Part shown: in pieces, positions 6,059-6,715 of the stretch
How positions within the stretch are numbered: position 1 is the stretch's first letter
How the letters are laid out: every line of letters starts with the position of its first letter
Assembly (NCBI GenBank): GCA_027001345.1
Contig: JALTMS010000194.1
Location: 1-6,715, forward strand
DNA: 6,715 bases
From: Acidobacteriota bacterium
GTDB lineage: Bacteria > Acidobacteriota > Polarisedimenticolia > J045
Direction of reading: 5' to 3'
Position numbers and translations under genes: made by a program
Notes under the pieces: model-generated
Database searches by the model: none
What the model saw: the letters and a program-made list of their open reading frames with translations, nothing else
What the model was told of the DNA's origin: nothing

Positions 6059-6574
6059 TTACTCCCCGGCGGAGGCGGGCGGAGTAAACACCCTCTGGCC
6101 GAGCTCCCTGTCGAGCATCATCAGGGCCGAACGGTTGTCGCCGGCGCGGCCGAGGTCTTCCGCGACCTTCGAGGTCGAAGCCTCTTCTTCTATCTGTTCC
6201 TCTATGAACCACTGCAGCATGGGCTTCGAAGCGTAATCTCCCACCTCGTCCGCAAGCTTTGCCAGGGTGTGAATCCGGCTCGTGATGAACCGCTCGTGCT
6301 CGTGCGCGTCGTGGAAGGCATCGGCGGGGCTCGACCATGTAGTCTTTTTCAACTCGAGCGGCGCAAGATCGATTCTGGCCCCGCGCTCTGCCAGGTGGTC
6401 GAAGAACTTCATGGCGTGCACGATCTCTTCCTGCACCTGGGCCTTCATCCAGTCGGCCATTCCGTCCCAACCGTTGTTGCGGAACCAGGCCATCATGGCC
6501 ATGTACAGGTAGGCCGACTCCAGCTCGTACTTGATCTGCCGGTTAAGTTCTTCGTGCATCCTCTCGTCTATCAT
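6059..6574 (-). CDS. ftnA: Non-haem bacterial ferritin (FtnA type)
   Basis: A 171-aa iron-storage protein expected to form the 24-subunit shell that oxidises Fe(II) and stores Fe(III) mineral. All ferroxidase ligands occur at the residue numbers of E. coli FtnA: Glu17, Tyr24, Glu49, Glu50, His53, Glu94, Gln127, Glu130. Supporting blocks are IKYELESAYLYMAM, QEEIVHAMKFFDHL and WFIEEQIEEE. There is no haem-ligand Met of bacterioferritin type that I can place with confidence, and length fits FtnA, so bacterioferritin is unlikely. ATG 6574 lies 3 nt after the stop of the upstream partial gene, with GGGAG about 6-8 nt before it, so it is in the same operon. The C-terminal tail (RVFTPPASAGE) is a little longer than usual and shows no recognised targeting signal. 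Promoter and any Fur or OxyR site would lie outside the window. Confidence 0.95.
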   Translation of the reverse strand: MIDERMHEELNRQIKYELESAYLYMAMMAWFRNNGWDGMADWMKAQVQEEIVHAMKFFDHLAERGARIDLAPLELKKTTWSSPADAFHDAHEHERFITSRIHTLAKLADEVGDYASKPMLQWFIEEQIEEEASTSKVAEDLGRAGDNRSALMMLDRELGQRVFTPPASAGE

Positions 6575-6577
6575 GGC

Positions 6578-6715
6578 CTACTCCCTTTTCCACAGACCAT
6601 GTAGGTTGCAGAGCTCCCTGGCCAGTACCTGCTGGGCCGACGAGATGTCGAACACGGCATCGGGTGTGCCGCCCGGCTCGAGAAATATCCTGTACGAGGC
6701 CGGGCGGCACACCCG
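6578..6715 (-). CDS. 3' end of an unidentified gene (partial)
   Basis: Forty-five codons and a TAG are open on the minus strand to the window edge. The readable product includes SYRIFLEPGGTPDAVFDISS, then AQQVLARELCNLHGLWKRE at the C-terminus. I do not recognise the family. It is the first visible gene of the ferritin operon, ending 3 nt before the ferritin ATG, and the ferritin ribosome site lies in its last codons. The first six residues come from an inverted-repeat arm at the window edge and may not belong to the true protein. The frame is supported by the tight spacing and by the absence of any stop over 138 nt. Confidence 0.55.
   Translation of the reverse strand, partial: RVCRPASYRIFLEPGGTPDAVFDISSAQQVLARELCNLHGLWKRE
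6661..6715. repeat. Near-perfect inverted repeat ending at the last base
   Basis: The arm at 6661-6680 (CGGGTGTGCCGCCCGGCTCG) is the reverse complement of 6695-6715 except for one extra base in the right arm; the loop is 14 nt (6681-6694). It lies within the partial gene, and the second arm finishes exactly at the window edge. A 20-bp dyad in coding sequence is unusual, and a fold-back assembly or amplification artefact at a contig end fits well. Confidence 0.85.

Noticed and set aside
5022..6470. A 482-codon minus-strand frame running through three ferritin-like genes
   Set aside because: Only its last 168 codons encode a recognisable protein. The upstream part is Arg/Gly/Pro-rich, out of frame with two well-supported ferritin-family genes, and typical of a GC-rich shadow.

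Overview
The window is GC-rich, densely packed bacterial DNA, most likely from a Gram-negative organism. It has exported proteins with signal peptides, an ABC-2 exporter, an FHA protein and a cluster of ferritin-like proteins. The gene types would suit a deltaproteobacterial or related soil/sediment lineage, but no rRNA or other marker gene is present, so that placement is only a guess.

Layout: positions 97-3435 on the + strand hold a three-gene, translationally coupled ABC transporter operon: an exported or membrane-anchored beta-rich protein, a GTG-started ATPase and a large ABC-2 type permease. A short GC-rich hairpin region (3435-3463) separates it from a convergent minus-strand block covering the rest of the window. 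In transcription order from the right edge, that block holds the 3' end of an unidentified gene, a classical ferritin (FtnA type), two rubrerythrin-like four-helix diiron proteins, a small exported YHS/TRASH metal-binding protein, and a protein joining a probable ribbon-helix-helix region to an FHA phosphopeptide-binding domain.

The four rightmost minus-strand genes are spaced 3 nt apart or overlap by 1 nt, so they almost certainly form one operon for iron storage and oxidative or metal stress. The YHS and FHA genes have their own leader regions. The two intergenic gaps around the YHS gene, and the first 40 bases of the window, carry short dispersed palindromes of two related families (A: core GTTGYCTTTGCAACTG or a longer variant; B: a 32-nt hairpin, 29/32 identical between copies). 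These are the clearest structure not explained by genes.

The right edge ends in a near-perfect 20/21-nt inverted repeat whose second arm finishes exactly at the last base. This may be an assembly fold-back artefact, so the first residues of the partial gene there should not be trusted. I found no CRISPR array, tRNA, rRNA, insertion sequence or phage gene, and nothing that amounts to a clearly new defence or mobile system.
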